Source of the DNA: JAKFXL01 sp947085765
GTDB lineage: Bacteria > Pseudomonadota > Gammaproteobacteria > Tenderiales > Tenderiaceae
Direction of reading: 5' to 3'
DNA: 64,000 nt
Assembly: GCA_947085765.1 (NCBI GenBank)
Contig: CAMTXZ010000031.1
Location: 57,389 to 121,388, forward strand
This document shows, piece by piece, positions 45,247 through 52,973 of this stretch. Below the pieces are notes generated by a model. That model did no database searches. It had not been told where the DNA came from and saw only the letters and a program-made list of their open reading frames with translations. A program made the translations under genes and the position numbers. Within the stretch, counting starts at the first letter, position 1; the number at the start of each line of letters is the position of its first letter.

Positions 45247-45459
45247 TCAGGCTTTAACATCGACATTGCTGCCGAGATGGGGCGCCAGCTTCTCGCGCGG
45301 AACCTCTTGCGACGGGCTGGCAACACTATTGATAAGCTCTTTGGCGGTCTTGGACTCGATATCCAGCGCCTTGTTAAGGATGGCGATGCTGACCTCTTCA
45401 CCGGTCTTGGCACTGCTTGCCTGTGTGACTGCCGTACTGCTGATGCCGCTGATATCCAT
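45247..45459 (-). CDS. YjfB-like putative motility protein
   Basis: This is a 70-residue protein. The N-terminus MDISGISSTAV and helix EEVSIAILNKALDIESKTAKELINSV fit the YjfB family, small proteins found near or under flagellar control. The ATG at 45459 has AGGAG about 8 bp upstream. The gene is convergent with the spermidine-synthase-like gene and its upstream region has a sigma-28-like site. The exact function of the family is unknown. Confidence 0.75.
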   Translation of the reverse strand: MDISGISSTAVTQASSAKTGEEVSIAILNKALDIESKTAKELINSVASPSQEVPREKLAPHLGSNVDVKA

Positions 45460-45512
45460 TGGACACACTCCTATGGTTGAGGGTCCAACACTCCTTATTG
45501 TCCCGTTGCTAA

Positions 45513-45540
45513 ACTGTACTCTCACCAGGGTTATCGACAC
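45513..45540 (-). promoter_or_regulatory. Possible sigma-28 promoter of the YjfB-like gene
   Basis: On the reverse strand, TAAACCTA and GTCGATAA are found near 45555-45528, spaced 12 bp apart. This is close to the TAAA-N15-GCCGATAA form of the FliA consensus, with one -10 substitution and one extra base of spacing. It is weaker than the site at 44168. Coordinates are approximate. Confidence 0.45.
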
Positions 45541-45561
45541 CGGCACGTGATAGGTTTAGCC

Positions 45562-46929
45562 CTATCGTCGCCACGGCAAGGCTATTTGTACCAAAGCCCC
45601 ACCCAACTCAGCACGACCAATTTCCAGACGACCGTGGTAGAGATCGACAATATCATGCACCAGCGCCAACCCCAGACCATGCCCACTCACCTGAGTATCA
45701 AGCCTGCCGCCACGCGCCAGCACCGTGGCAACCTGCTCTGACTCGATACCCGGGCCATCGTCCTTCACCTCAATCAGCAGGGCATCACCTGGCAACAGCA
45801 CCCCGACAACCTTGCTGATACGCACCACCACATTGCCACGCGACCACTTAAAGGCATTATCAATGACGTTGCCAAGCAGCTCCATCAAATCACCCTCGTT
45901 ATAGTGAAAATCAAGATTTGGCTGTACCTCCACCTGACTGCGCACCCCTTTGTCGGCATAAACCTTATGCAACGCATTGATCACCCGACCAGTGATAGCC
46001 GCCACATCCACGGGCGCCAACAAGGCGGTACGGCCCGACGTGGCGGCACGCTGTAGCTGATATTGCACAATCTGATCCATACGCTGCACCTGCTCTTGCA
46101 CCGCAGCCCGCATACCCGCGAGTGACTGACCCGACACCTCAACAACGCCATGCAATACTGCCAGCGGCGTTTTCAGGCTATGCGCCAGATCACCCAGGCT
46201 GGCCTGATAACGCTCCTCATGTTCACGATTGCTGCGGATCAGGGCATTAAGATTTTCGGTCAGCCCCAGCAGCTCCTTGGGGTAACGCCCGATCAGCTCC
46301 GGATGACCGCCCGCTTCGATCTCGCGCAGATCCTCCGCCACCCGGCGCAATGGCGCCAACCCCCAACGCAGAATGATGGTCAACATCAGCAGCAGCACAA
46401 TGGTCACGCCGCCCAGCCAGCCCCACAGATTTTGGCGAAACTGAAAAACCTGCTGATTGAGTCGATCCATGCTCTCGGCCACCACAAAGGTATAGCCACC
46501 CTTAATCTTCTCATTTTCCCCCCAGGTAACCCCAAGGCTATAAGTGAGTACCGGCGTGCCATCGGAGGTTTTGATATCTTCATACAATGATTCACCACGT
46601 CCCAGTCCAGCATAGACAGGAATAGTCAAACTGCCCAAAGAGGGAGATACCCAAAGGATCTTGCCATTGTTGCCAAGAATCTTGGCGTAAAGGCCAGACC
46701 CTTCAGTAAAGAAGCGGGTCTCCGGCAGTGCGTAGACCAGTTGCAACGTGCCATCCTCACGGATATCGGAAGAGGCGATAACCGCCGTCAAATGAACCCG
46801 CAACCGCTCCTTCAACGCCTCTTCCGCACTGGCAGTAAACGAACGCTCCAGGGTCACGCCGGTGATGCCAAGAAACCCCACCAGCACGATGCCAGCAGTG
46901 ATCAACATACGGCTGTTGATCGAGATCAC
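45562..46929 (-). CDS. Sensor histidine kinase, PhoQ-like
   Basis: This is a 455-residue inner-membrane kinase. Transmembrane segments are near residues 8-26 and 172-192, with a periplasmic sensor loop between, then HAMP, a dimerisation domain with phospho-His in LAHSLKTPLAVLHG, and an ATPase domain with DDGPGIESEQ and GHGLGLALV. The periplasmic region has a few acidic residues; whether it senses Mg2+ like PhoQ cannot be read. Its start overlaps the response-regulator stop by 4 bp. Confidence 0.9.
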   Translation of the reverse strand: MISINSRMLITAGIVLVGFLGITGVTLERSFTASAEEALKERLRVHLTAVIASSDIREDGTLQLVYALPETRFFTEGSGLYAKILGNNGKILWVSPSLGSLTIPVYAGLGRGESLYEDIKTSDGTPVLTYSLGVTWGENEKIKGGYTFVVAESMDRLNQQVFQFRQNLWGWLGGVTIVLLLMLTIILRWGLAPLRRVAEDLREIEAGGHPELIGRYPKELLGLTENLNALIRSNREHEERYQASLGDLAHSLKTPLAVLHGVVEVSGQSLAGMRAAVQEQVQRMDQIVQYQLQRAATSGRTALLAPVDVAAITGRVINALHKVYADKGVRSQVEVQPNLDFHYNEGDLMELLGNVIDNAFKWSRGNVVVRISKVVGVLLPGDALLIEVKDDGPGIESEQVATVLARGGRLDTQVSGHGLGLALVHDIVDLYHGRLEIGRAELGGALVQIALPWRR

Positions 46930-47609
46930 ACCTCACTCCGTTGCAGGGTAAAGCGGTAACCCCGACCACGCAGCGTCTCGATCGGTTGCAGGGTGTTGTC
47001 GGGGTCAAGCTTGCGCCGCAAACGCCCCACAAAGACCTCAATCACATTGCTGTCACGATCGTAATCCTGAGCATAAATATGGTCGGTCAACACACTTTTG
47101 GAGATCACCTGACCCGCATTGAGCATCAGATACTCCAACACCTTGTACTCATAGGCAGTGAGTTCCAGCGCTATACCGCTGGCCGTCACCGCTTGTGTCA
47201 CGGTATTGAGCTGCACCGGACCAAACGATAACAATGGCTGTGCCACCCCGGCAGCGCGGCGCACCAGCGCCTTGATACGCGCCACCAGCTCTTCTATGTG
47301 AAAAGGCTTGACCAGATAGTCATCCGCCCCGGCATCCAGCCCCTCCACCTTGTCCTGCCAGCGCCCCCGAGCCGTTAGGATCAGCACCGGAAAGGTTTTG
47401 CCCGCTGCACGCAGCTGCTGCAACATCTCTATGCCCGACAGTTTTGGCAACCCCACATCCACCACAGCTACATCAATGGGGTACTCACTGCCAAAATAGA
47501 GCCCCTCCTCGCCATCAACGGCAGCATCCACCGCATACCCCTCCTGGGTAAAACGCTCCAGCAACTGTTGCCGCAGCTCCGCTTCGTCTTCAACAATCAA
47601 TAAACGCAT
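46926..47609 (-). CDS. OmpR-family response regulator, PhoP-like
   Basis: This protein is about 227 residues from the ATG at 47609. The receiver domain (1-120) has Asp acceptor in VVDVGLPKLSG and the Lys in DDYLVKPFH, and the winged-helix domain (125-225) has ELTAYEYKVLEYLMLNAGQVISKSVL and RGRGYRFT. It resembles PhoP. It is transcribed with the kinase downstream. Confidence 0.92.
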   Translation of the reverse strand: MRLLIVEDEAELRQQLLERFTQEGYAVDAAVDGEEGLYFGSEYPIDVAVVDVGLPKLSGIEMLQQLRAAGKTFPVLILTARGRWQDKVEGLDAGADDYLVKPFHIEELVARIKALVRRAAGVAQPLLSFGPVQLNTVTQAVTASGIALELTAYEYKVLEYLMLNAGQVISKSVLTDHIYAQDYDRDSNVIEVFVGRLRRKLDPDNTLQPIETLRGRGYRFTLQRSEV

Positions 47610-47697
47610 TGTCGTATCCATTCATTTTGGGAACACATGAGACGTAAGGATACCCGGAAACAGTCCGAACGAAGATCTAATGACAAATTCAGGACAT

Positions 47698-47740
47698 AAA
47701 AAAACCCAGGCTGTCGAGGGGGACTTCGACGTTGCCCGGG
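47698..47740 (-). terminator. Intrinsic terminator downstream of the monohaem cytochrome gene
   Basis: On the reverse strand the stem cccgggc ... gcctggg, with the inner tcga/tcga, is followed by seven T residues (47704-47698). It lies just after the cytochrome stop and before the PhoP-like gene. Confidence 0.8.
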
Positions 47741-47775
47741 CTATGAAGGGGGATCTATCTAACTACGTGTAGTAC

Positions 47776-48096
47776 TTACAGGCCAAGAATAAAATCGGCC
47801 AGCTTGCCGATATCGGCATCAGCAACACGTGGTGAGTACGGAGGCATTGGCACGCCACCGGTAACAGCAGTCCAGCTGCCCTTGCTACCCTTGGCGATAG
47901 AGTTCACCAAAGTGGCCTTGGCATCAGCCTGGCCTTTGTATTTGGCAGCAACATCTTTCCAAGATGGGCCAACAACCTTAGCGTCAACACTGTGACAAGC
48001 CAGGCAGCCGCTCTTCTTGGCCAGATCCAGGTCGGCCATTGCAGGGGCCGCAACAAATGCAGAAGCCATAACGGCAGCAGCGATAATACGTTTCAT
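47776..48096 (-). CDS. Monohaem cytochrome c (c551/c552-like)
   Basis: This 106-residue periplasmic electron carrier has a signal peptide at 1-21 (ending AMA). The haem site CLACH is at about 31-35, and the Met ligand is probably in VPMPPYS at about 83. It resembles cytochromes of the c551 type. It is transcribed alone, with a clear terminator. Confidence 0.93.
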   Translation of the reverse strand: MKRIIAAAVMASAFVAAPAMADLDLAKKSGCLACHSVDAKVVGPSWKDVAAKYKGQADAKATLVNSIAKGSKGSWTAVTGGVPMPPYSPRVADADIGKLADFILGL

Positions 48097-48268
48097 ATTG
48101 ATTTCTCCTCTTTGATTTCCTGATCAAACATCACTGATTGATCCCTCGCTATTTCCATCCTGACTGGTTAGCCCGAATGAAAAATCTTTCCCACGAAACC
48201 AACAGTACCCCACTGAAACTGAATGAATCCTGAATGACGACAGAGAAATTAAGAAGGGGGAAAATGAA

Positions 48269-48291
48269 CTGGCGGCCACGTGGGCCGCCAG
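48269..48291 (-). terminator. Hairpin downstream of htpX
   Basis: ctggcggcc (48269-48277) pairs perfectly with ggccgccag (48283-48291). On the reverse strand ttcatttt follows, which makes it a likely terminator for htpX. Confidence 0.7.
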
Positions 48292-48309
48292 GGACAGGCA
48301 GTGATTGGA

Positions 48310-49191
48310 TCAAGCGCCGCGGCGTAGCGCCTCAATACGTTCATCCAGTGGTGGATGGCTCATAAACAATTTTTTCAGGCCACCACCCATACCACCGGCG
48401 ATACCAAAGGCGGCCAATCGATCGGGCAGCGGCTCCGTCACACCCTGTTTGAGACGCTCCAAGGCCGAGATCATCTTCTGACGCCCTGCCAGACTGGCGC
48501 CACCGGCATCGGCACGGAACTCACGCTGGCGACTGAACCACATCACAATAGTCGAGGCCAGGATACCCAATACCAGCTCCGCCACAATGGTGGTCACCAT
48601 AAAGCCGATACCGTGGCCACGTTCATTCTTAAGGATGACACGGTCGACAAAGTGGCCAATCACACGTGCAAAGAAAATAACAAAGGTGTTCACCACCCCC
48701 TGGATCAACGCCAGGGTGATCATGTCGCCATTGGCGACGTGGCTGATCTCATGGGCCAGCACCGCCTCCACTTCATCTTTATCCATGGCGTTTAACAGAC
48801 CACTACTGACCGCCACCAGCGAGGCGTTACGGCGTGCGCCGGTCGCAAAGGCGTTGGGCGAGGGTGAATCAAAGATCGCCACCTCGGGCATGCCGATGCC
48901 AGCTTTTTCCGCCTGGCGGCGCACGGTATCCAGCAGCCATTTCTCGGTGGCGTTGCTGGGCTGTTCGATCACCCGGGCGCCAGTTGAGCGCTTGGCGACC
49001 CACTTGGACATCAAGAGAGAGATAAATGAACCCCCCATGCCAAACACGGCGGCAAAGATCATCAGTGAGTTCATGTTGAGGTTGCCGCCCTGCTCATCAA
49101 GGATGCTATCCACCCCCAACAGACGCAGAGTGATGCTCAGCACAACAATAATGGCCAGGTTGGTGGCCAGGAACAGTAGTACGCGTTTCAT
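48310..49191 (-). CDS. htpX: Protease HtpX
   Basis: This 293-residue inner-membrane zinc metalloprotease has a first transmembrane segment at 5-20, a second at about 38-55, and the HEISH zinc site (AHEISHVANGD) at about 145-153. Two more membrane segments follow, with the Glu third ligand in FRADAGGA. It degrades misfolded membrane proteins. A heat-shock-type promoter lies upstream. Confidence 0.95.
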   Translation of the reverse strand: MKRVLLFLATNLAIIVVLSITLRLLGVDSILDEQGGNLNMNSLMIFAAVFGMGGSFISLLMSKWVAKRSTGARVIEQPSNATEKWLLDTVRRQAEKAGIGMPEVAIFDSPSPNAFATGARRNASLVAVSSGLLNAMDKDEVEAVLAHEISHVANGDMITLALIQGVVNTFVIFFARVIGHFVDRVILKNERGHGIGFMVTTIVAELVLGILASTIVMWFSRQREFRADAGGASLAGRQKMISALERLKQGVTEPLPDRLAAFGIAGGMGGGLKKLFMSHPPLDERIEALRRGA

Positions 49192-49246
49192 TTATCCTCC
49201 AGGAGACACAAACAACAATCTTAGGGCACCCGCCCCGGCAGGTTAG

Positions 49247-49275
49247 ATATGGGAGAATTATCAAAGTTCAAGGGG
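49247..49275 (-). promoter_or_regulatory. Probable sigma-32 heat-shock promoter of htpX
   Basis: On the reverse strand CCCCTTGAA (49275-49267) and CCCATAT (49253-49247) are spaced by 13 bp, near-identical to the RpoH consensus (CTTGAA with CCCCATAT). It lies about 60 bp upstream of the htpX start. htpX is heat-inducible in E. coli. Confidence 0.75.
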
Positions 49276-49361
49276 TGGGATACAAAAACCATTTTAGCCC
49301 GCCTCCTTGAAAACACTTCCTAAAACTACGTCCGCACGACAGGCAACATCATTCGACAGAT

Positions 49362-51821
49362 CTACCAGCGGTTCACCTCAACACCCAACACAACCTTCCA
49401 CCATGGCTGAATGAGTGACTCAGCACCATGATCCACGATACGGTTGTAATCGGCGGCGAGCTTGAGCAGTAGCTGTGGCGCTGCTGGAGTGTTCAGACGA
49501 TACGCTAGGCTCGTATGGATAGTCACCTCGTGACTCATATCTCCCCTCGTCGCAACACGATAATCAAATGCGTTACGCCACTGCCACGCCCGGCCAGACC
49601 CTTGCGTCATCAATGTTTCCAGATGCAGCGGCAACATCACACCTGACGCACTGCTTTGTGGCCCGGCCTGGGAGACCAGCTCCGCACCCAGCGCCACAAA
49701 GAGAAAGTCATTGTTCTCGGCTGACGAAGCCAGATTAAACAACAGCTCCCCACCTACCAAAGTGCTGCGTCGATAATCTTGTGTCTTGTCACCATGCAGA
49801 TCCAGAACAGCCAGCCCCAACCCCATAGTGCCTGCCGGAGTGAAAAAGCCCGGTATGTACTCAAGCCGCTCTTTGAGCTTGCGAATCCGCAACGCCGTCA
49901 GATCCCACGTCTGAAGCTCGCCCCTGTCACTGCCGTCCAGCGACAGGGCCAGATCGACAGCACCAAGCTTGACGTAATTGCCACGCTGCATCGCCACACT
50001 GGAGAGTGAACCCATCTCCTGGAGATCCAACACCACCCCCACGTTCAACAGTGACCGTGCCATCCGCTGACGTCGATACTCACCATAGCCCACGGTATAG
50101 GCAAACAGCTGCGTGTGTGGTGTGCCCTGTTCATAGCCACGCTCTTCACGCGCCAGGTAGACCTCATCGATGGCAGTTCTGACATCAAAACGGTAATCAC
50201 TCAATGCCTGACTATCCCGCTCCCGCAGCTGGCGCTGAAACAGACGCGCCCTGGCGGTGACTGTCGACGTGTAGTTTTCGCAGTTGAGATCCTTGTGTTC
50301 AAACACCATCTCCGATTCCTGAACCAGATTGGCCAAGGTGTAGACCCTGTTGTGATCATTGGGAACCTGCCATGCCTGTTGGAAAATGGCATCAGCAGTC
50401 GCCTCCCGTTCTGCTTCAGACTTGCTGAAGAGATCACCGAGATCCGGCCATGAGCTAGCGGGATGATCCTGAGTCAACCCTGCATAGAGCGGCAACATCA
50501 GCTCTTGTGCCAGATAACCCCGCTTGCGATAACTATAAAAAGCGGGGGTGACCGGACGCGCCAGACCTTTTCTAATAAACAGCGCTACCAACGTATTAGG
50601 AGGGGAGACAAGCGGATCAAACTCGGCAATCTCGGAATGACCAATCCCCTCGCCCATTACCTTCACCAGCACTGACGCGCAATTCTGGTTAAAGAAGTAG
50701 TACCTGGCGTTGTAACTTTTTTTGGCAAGGTGGAGCCGCTGTAACAAGCTAAACTTCTGTTCATCACTCAGCAGCAGCTCATAACGCAGCAGGTTGCGAT
50801 CCTCTTCCATGGTGTAGGTCTTGATCGCCTCCGCCAATGTCTGACGATTCATCAGGGTGAGAAAGCCACCGCTCAGCCCCTTCAGTGACTGGAACACCGA
50901 GTGCAGCGCATCAAAATCGTTGCGTCCATCATCAACGATATTCAACCAGTTACTCTTGCATTGGAGTTTTTGCTCCTGTCCGTCCTCCGCCTGAGAAGGG
51001 GCTATGTCATGGGTATTGGCCAGAAACGAGATCACCAGATCATGGGGATTCTCGACCCCGGCCAGTGTTGCCGCCGGGTTGTTATCAAGCTTGATACGCA
51101 GCAGTAGATGACCGGCAATCTCGGAGGCATCGCCCGTGCCCGGCGTAGCATAAAGCAGCTCAAAGCCCTTGACGGTTGTCATGTTGACGGACCCCATCGC
51201 CAACGCACTACCGTTGATGGGATCATAAAAAGTCACATCATCCAGCAGTCCGTCATCCACCTCACGACAGACAACGCCGGCCCCCTCCAACGGTGACTCA
51301 TACCCCGGGAACAGCGCCCGCACGAAGGCATATTTCTCTGGCGCGCGGCACTTGATCGTCTGCTCCATGGTAGAGGCAGGTGGCAATAGGTAGTGGTGCA
51401 CAAAGGTGATGAAGTCATCTTTTGGACTGTCGAGTCCAGACTCGGCCGCATAGGCGCGCGGGTCCTGATTACGCGCCACCGCAGAGAGCCCCAACAGGGT
51501 CGGCTGCCAGCCACTCAGCGCACGCCACTCCTTGGAGCAACTGATGCAATGAATCGTCTCATAGCGCCGCAACAGCAGGTCGAGTAGCTGGTGTTGCTGT
51601 TGCGCTGTGTCTGTCACGCCGGTGCGATTGTTATAAAACGTGAGCGGCTCATCAGGATGACGCGTCAAGGCAGAGGGGTGCAGCGCAGGCGGAAGGGTAT
51701 TGATAAAACCGGACAGGCGCTCCTGCTCCCCACGTTGCCAACCATCGTCCGGGGACTCAACAGCGGCATGGCTGACTTGAGGCGCCAGCACCAGCAGGAA
51801 CATTAGAAACAGCACAAACAT
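49362..51821 (-). CDS. DUF4105 (Lnb-like) periplasmic protein
   Basis: This is an 819-residue protein. A signal peptide (LFLMFLLVLAPQVSHA) is followed by a DUF4105/Lnb-type domain whose marker is NQNCASVLVKVM at about 360-390, with conserved Cys and His, and a beta-rich C-terminal third with alternating strands ending KVVLGVEVNRW, as in outer-membrane or surface barrels. Four Cys residues in the N-terminal third (IHCISCSKEW) might bind a metal or form disulfides. Function is unknown. It is followed by the repeat protein, 29 bp away on the same strand. Confidence 0.85.
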   Translation of the reverse strand: MFVLFLMFLLVLAPQVSHAAVESPDDGWQRGEQERLSGFINTLPPALHPSALTRHPDEPLTFYNNRTGVTDTAQQQHQLLDLLLRRYETIHCISCSKEWRALSGWQPTLLGLSAVARNQDPRAYAAESGLDSPKDDFITFVHHYLLPPASTMEQTIKCRAPEKYAFVRALFPGYESPLEGAGVVCREVDDGLLDDVTFYDPINGSALAMGSVNMTTVKGFELLYATPGTGDASEIAGHLLLRIKLDNNPAATLAGVENPHDLVISFLANTHDIAPSQAEDGQEQKLQCKSNWLNIVDDGRNDFDALHSVFQSLKGLSGGFLTLMNRQTLAEAIKTYTMEEDRNLLRYELLLSDEQKFSLLQRLHLAKKSYNARYYFFNQNCASVLVKVMGEGIGHSEIAEFDPLVSPPNTLVALFIRKGLARPVTPAFYSYRKRGYLAQELMLPLYAGLTQDHPASSWPDLGDLFSKSEAEREATADAIFQQAWQVPNDHNRVYTLANLVQESEMVFEHKDLNCENYTSTVTARARLFQRQLRERDSQALSDYRFDVRTAIDEVYLAREERGYEQGTPHTQLFAYTVGYGEYRRQRMARSLLNVGVVLDLQEMGSLSSVAMQRGNYVKLGAVDLALSLDGSDRGELQTWDLTALRIRKLKERLEYIPGFFTPAGTMGLGLAVLDLHGDKTQDYRRSTLVGGELLFNLASSAENNDFLFVALGAELVSQAGPQSSASGVMLPLHLETLMTQGSGRAWQWRNAFDYRVATRGDMSHEVTIHTSLAYRLNTPAAPQLLLKLAADYNRIVDHGAESLIQPWWKVVLGVEVNRW

Positions 51822-51850
51822 TAAACAGGGCTTCAGCGCACTAACAGCCG

Positions 51851-52897
51851 TTATATCTGCTGCGCATCCAGGGCGGGAATGATGTAGCTCATGATCCTTT
51901 GCAACTGAGTACGGGTTGCACGCGCTGGAACAGCGTCAATGATCGTCTCGGCCAGGTGTGTGGTCGGCACATGCAACGCCTCCGCAAAGAAGGTCAGTGT
52001 TGTGCCATTGAAGGCATAAGCCTCTTTGATCAACTGATCCGCCGTATCCGGGTCGAGCAGCTTGGCCTGATAATCCTGGCGGGTCAGACGTGTGGTTCGC
52101 TCCAGCGTGGCGTCCATCTGGGCGCTTGATCCTGCCGAAACCTCACGCACCACGCCGGCATATTCAGTGGTGGCATCAGCCGTTTTGCGGGCAGTTTCAG
52201 CCGTCAGACGACTGCCTTTGCCTGAGACCTCGCTGGAGTATTGACTGGCCTGGGCGCTCTTCTCGATCACCGGCCGACTCTTCTCGGTGGTGAACTTGCT
52301 GACCTCCGTTGACTGCTCAGAGACCTTTTGTGAACTCTCATTAGTGGCCTTGGTGGCCGGGGCGGAGGCCTCGGTGCTGTAGTCACTGGCTGCCGTGGTG
52401 CGCTTAGAGCTTTTTTGAACCGCCTCAACCGTCGCATCACTCACCGGGCCGGTCACCTCGGTGCTGTAGTCACTGGCGCGGCTCGACTGCTCAGAGACCC
52501 TATAACTGGCAGTCGCTGTGGCATCGATCATCGGCTCGGTCTTTTTGGCGGTATCCCGCGTCACCCTGGAGGCCGGGGCGGAAACCTCAGTGCTGTAATC
52601 GGTCGCTGCAGTGGACTCTTTCGCCGTATCGTCAGAGAAGCGGCCAGTCGCCGCCACCGCCGGTTTGGTGGCGTAGCGGTAGGTATCTCGAGCGGTCTCC
52701 AGCGAGACCTTGCCGGTCTGCTTGGTGAAGTCGATCACCCGGTCAGTGGTGGGTTTGGTGCTGTGGCGATAACTCGACTGCACTACATTTTCGGTAGAGG
52801 CTCCGCTGGCGGTAAAGGGACCACCGCTGGCATGGGGTAGATAAAACAATACACCCGCCGCCAAAAAGCCTTTTAAAATTCCACTGTACTGCTGCAT
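51851..52897 (-). CDS. Exported repeat protein with 11-residue periodicity, unknown function
   Basis: This is a 348-residue protein. A probable signal peptide covers 1-25. Residues about 55-265 are a low-complexity run of Ala/Ser/Thr/Glu/Lys in which the phrase SDYSTEVSAP-like recurs (near 98, 142, 170; weaker copies SKFTTE and SQYSSEV), and the spacing suggests an 11-residue (hendecad) pattern, as in LEA proteins or apolipoproteins, favouring long amphipathic helices. The C-terminal 80 residues are ordinary globular-looking. At DNA level the segment tcggtgctgtagtcactggc is repeated. I know no family with this sequence. Confidence 0.75.
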   Translation of the reverse strand: MQQYSGILKGFLAAGVLFYLPHASGGPFTASGASTENVVQSSYRHSTKPTTDRVIDFTKQTGKVSLETARDTYRYATKPAVAATGRFSDDTAKESTAATDYSTEVSAPASRVTRDTAKKTEPMIDATATASYRVSEQSSRASDYSTEVTGPVSDATVEAVQKSSKRTTAASDYSTEASAPATKATNESSQKVSEQSTEVSKFTTEKSRPVIEKSAQASQYSSEVSGKGSRLTAETARKTADATTEYAGVVREVSAGSSAQMDATLERTTRLTRQDYQAKLLDPDTADQLIKEAYAFNGTTLTFFAEALHVPTTHLAETIIDAVPARATRTQLQRIMSYIIPALDAQQI

Positions 52898-52973
52898 GCC
52901 AGCCTCTACTTCGATAAACGATTATAGGCGCCGATTGCCTCTCTTCGGCGCCACAGAGATGGGCAACCGCCCA

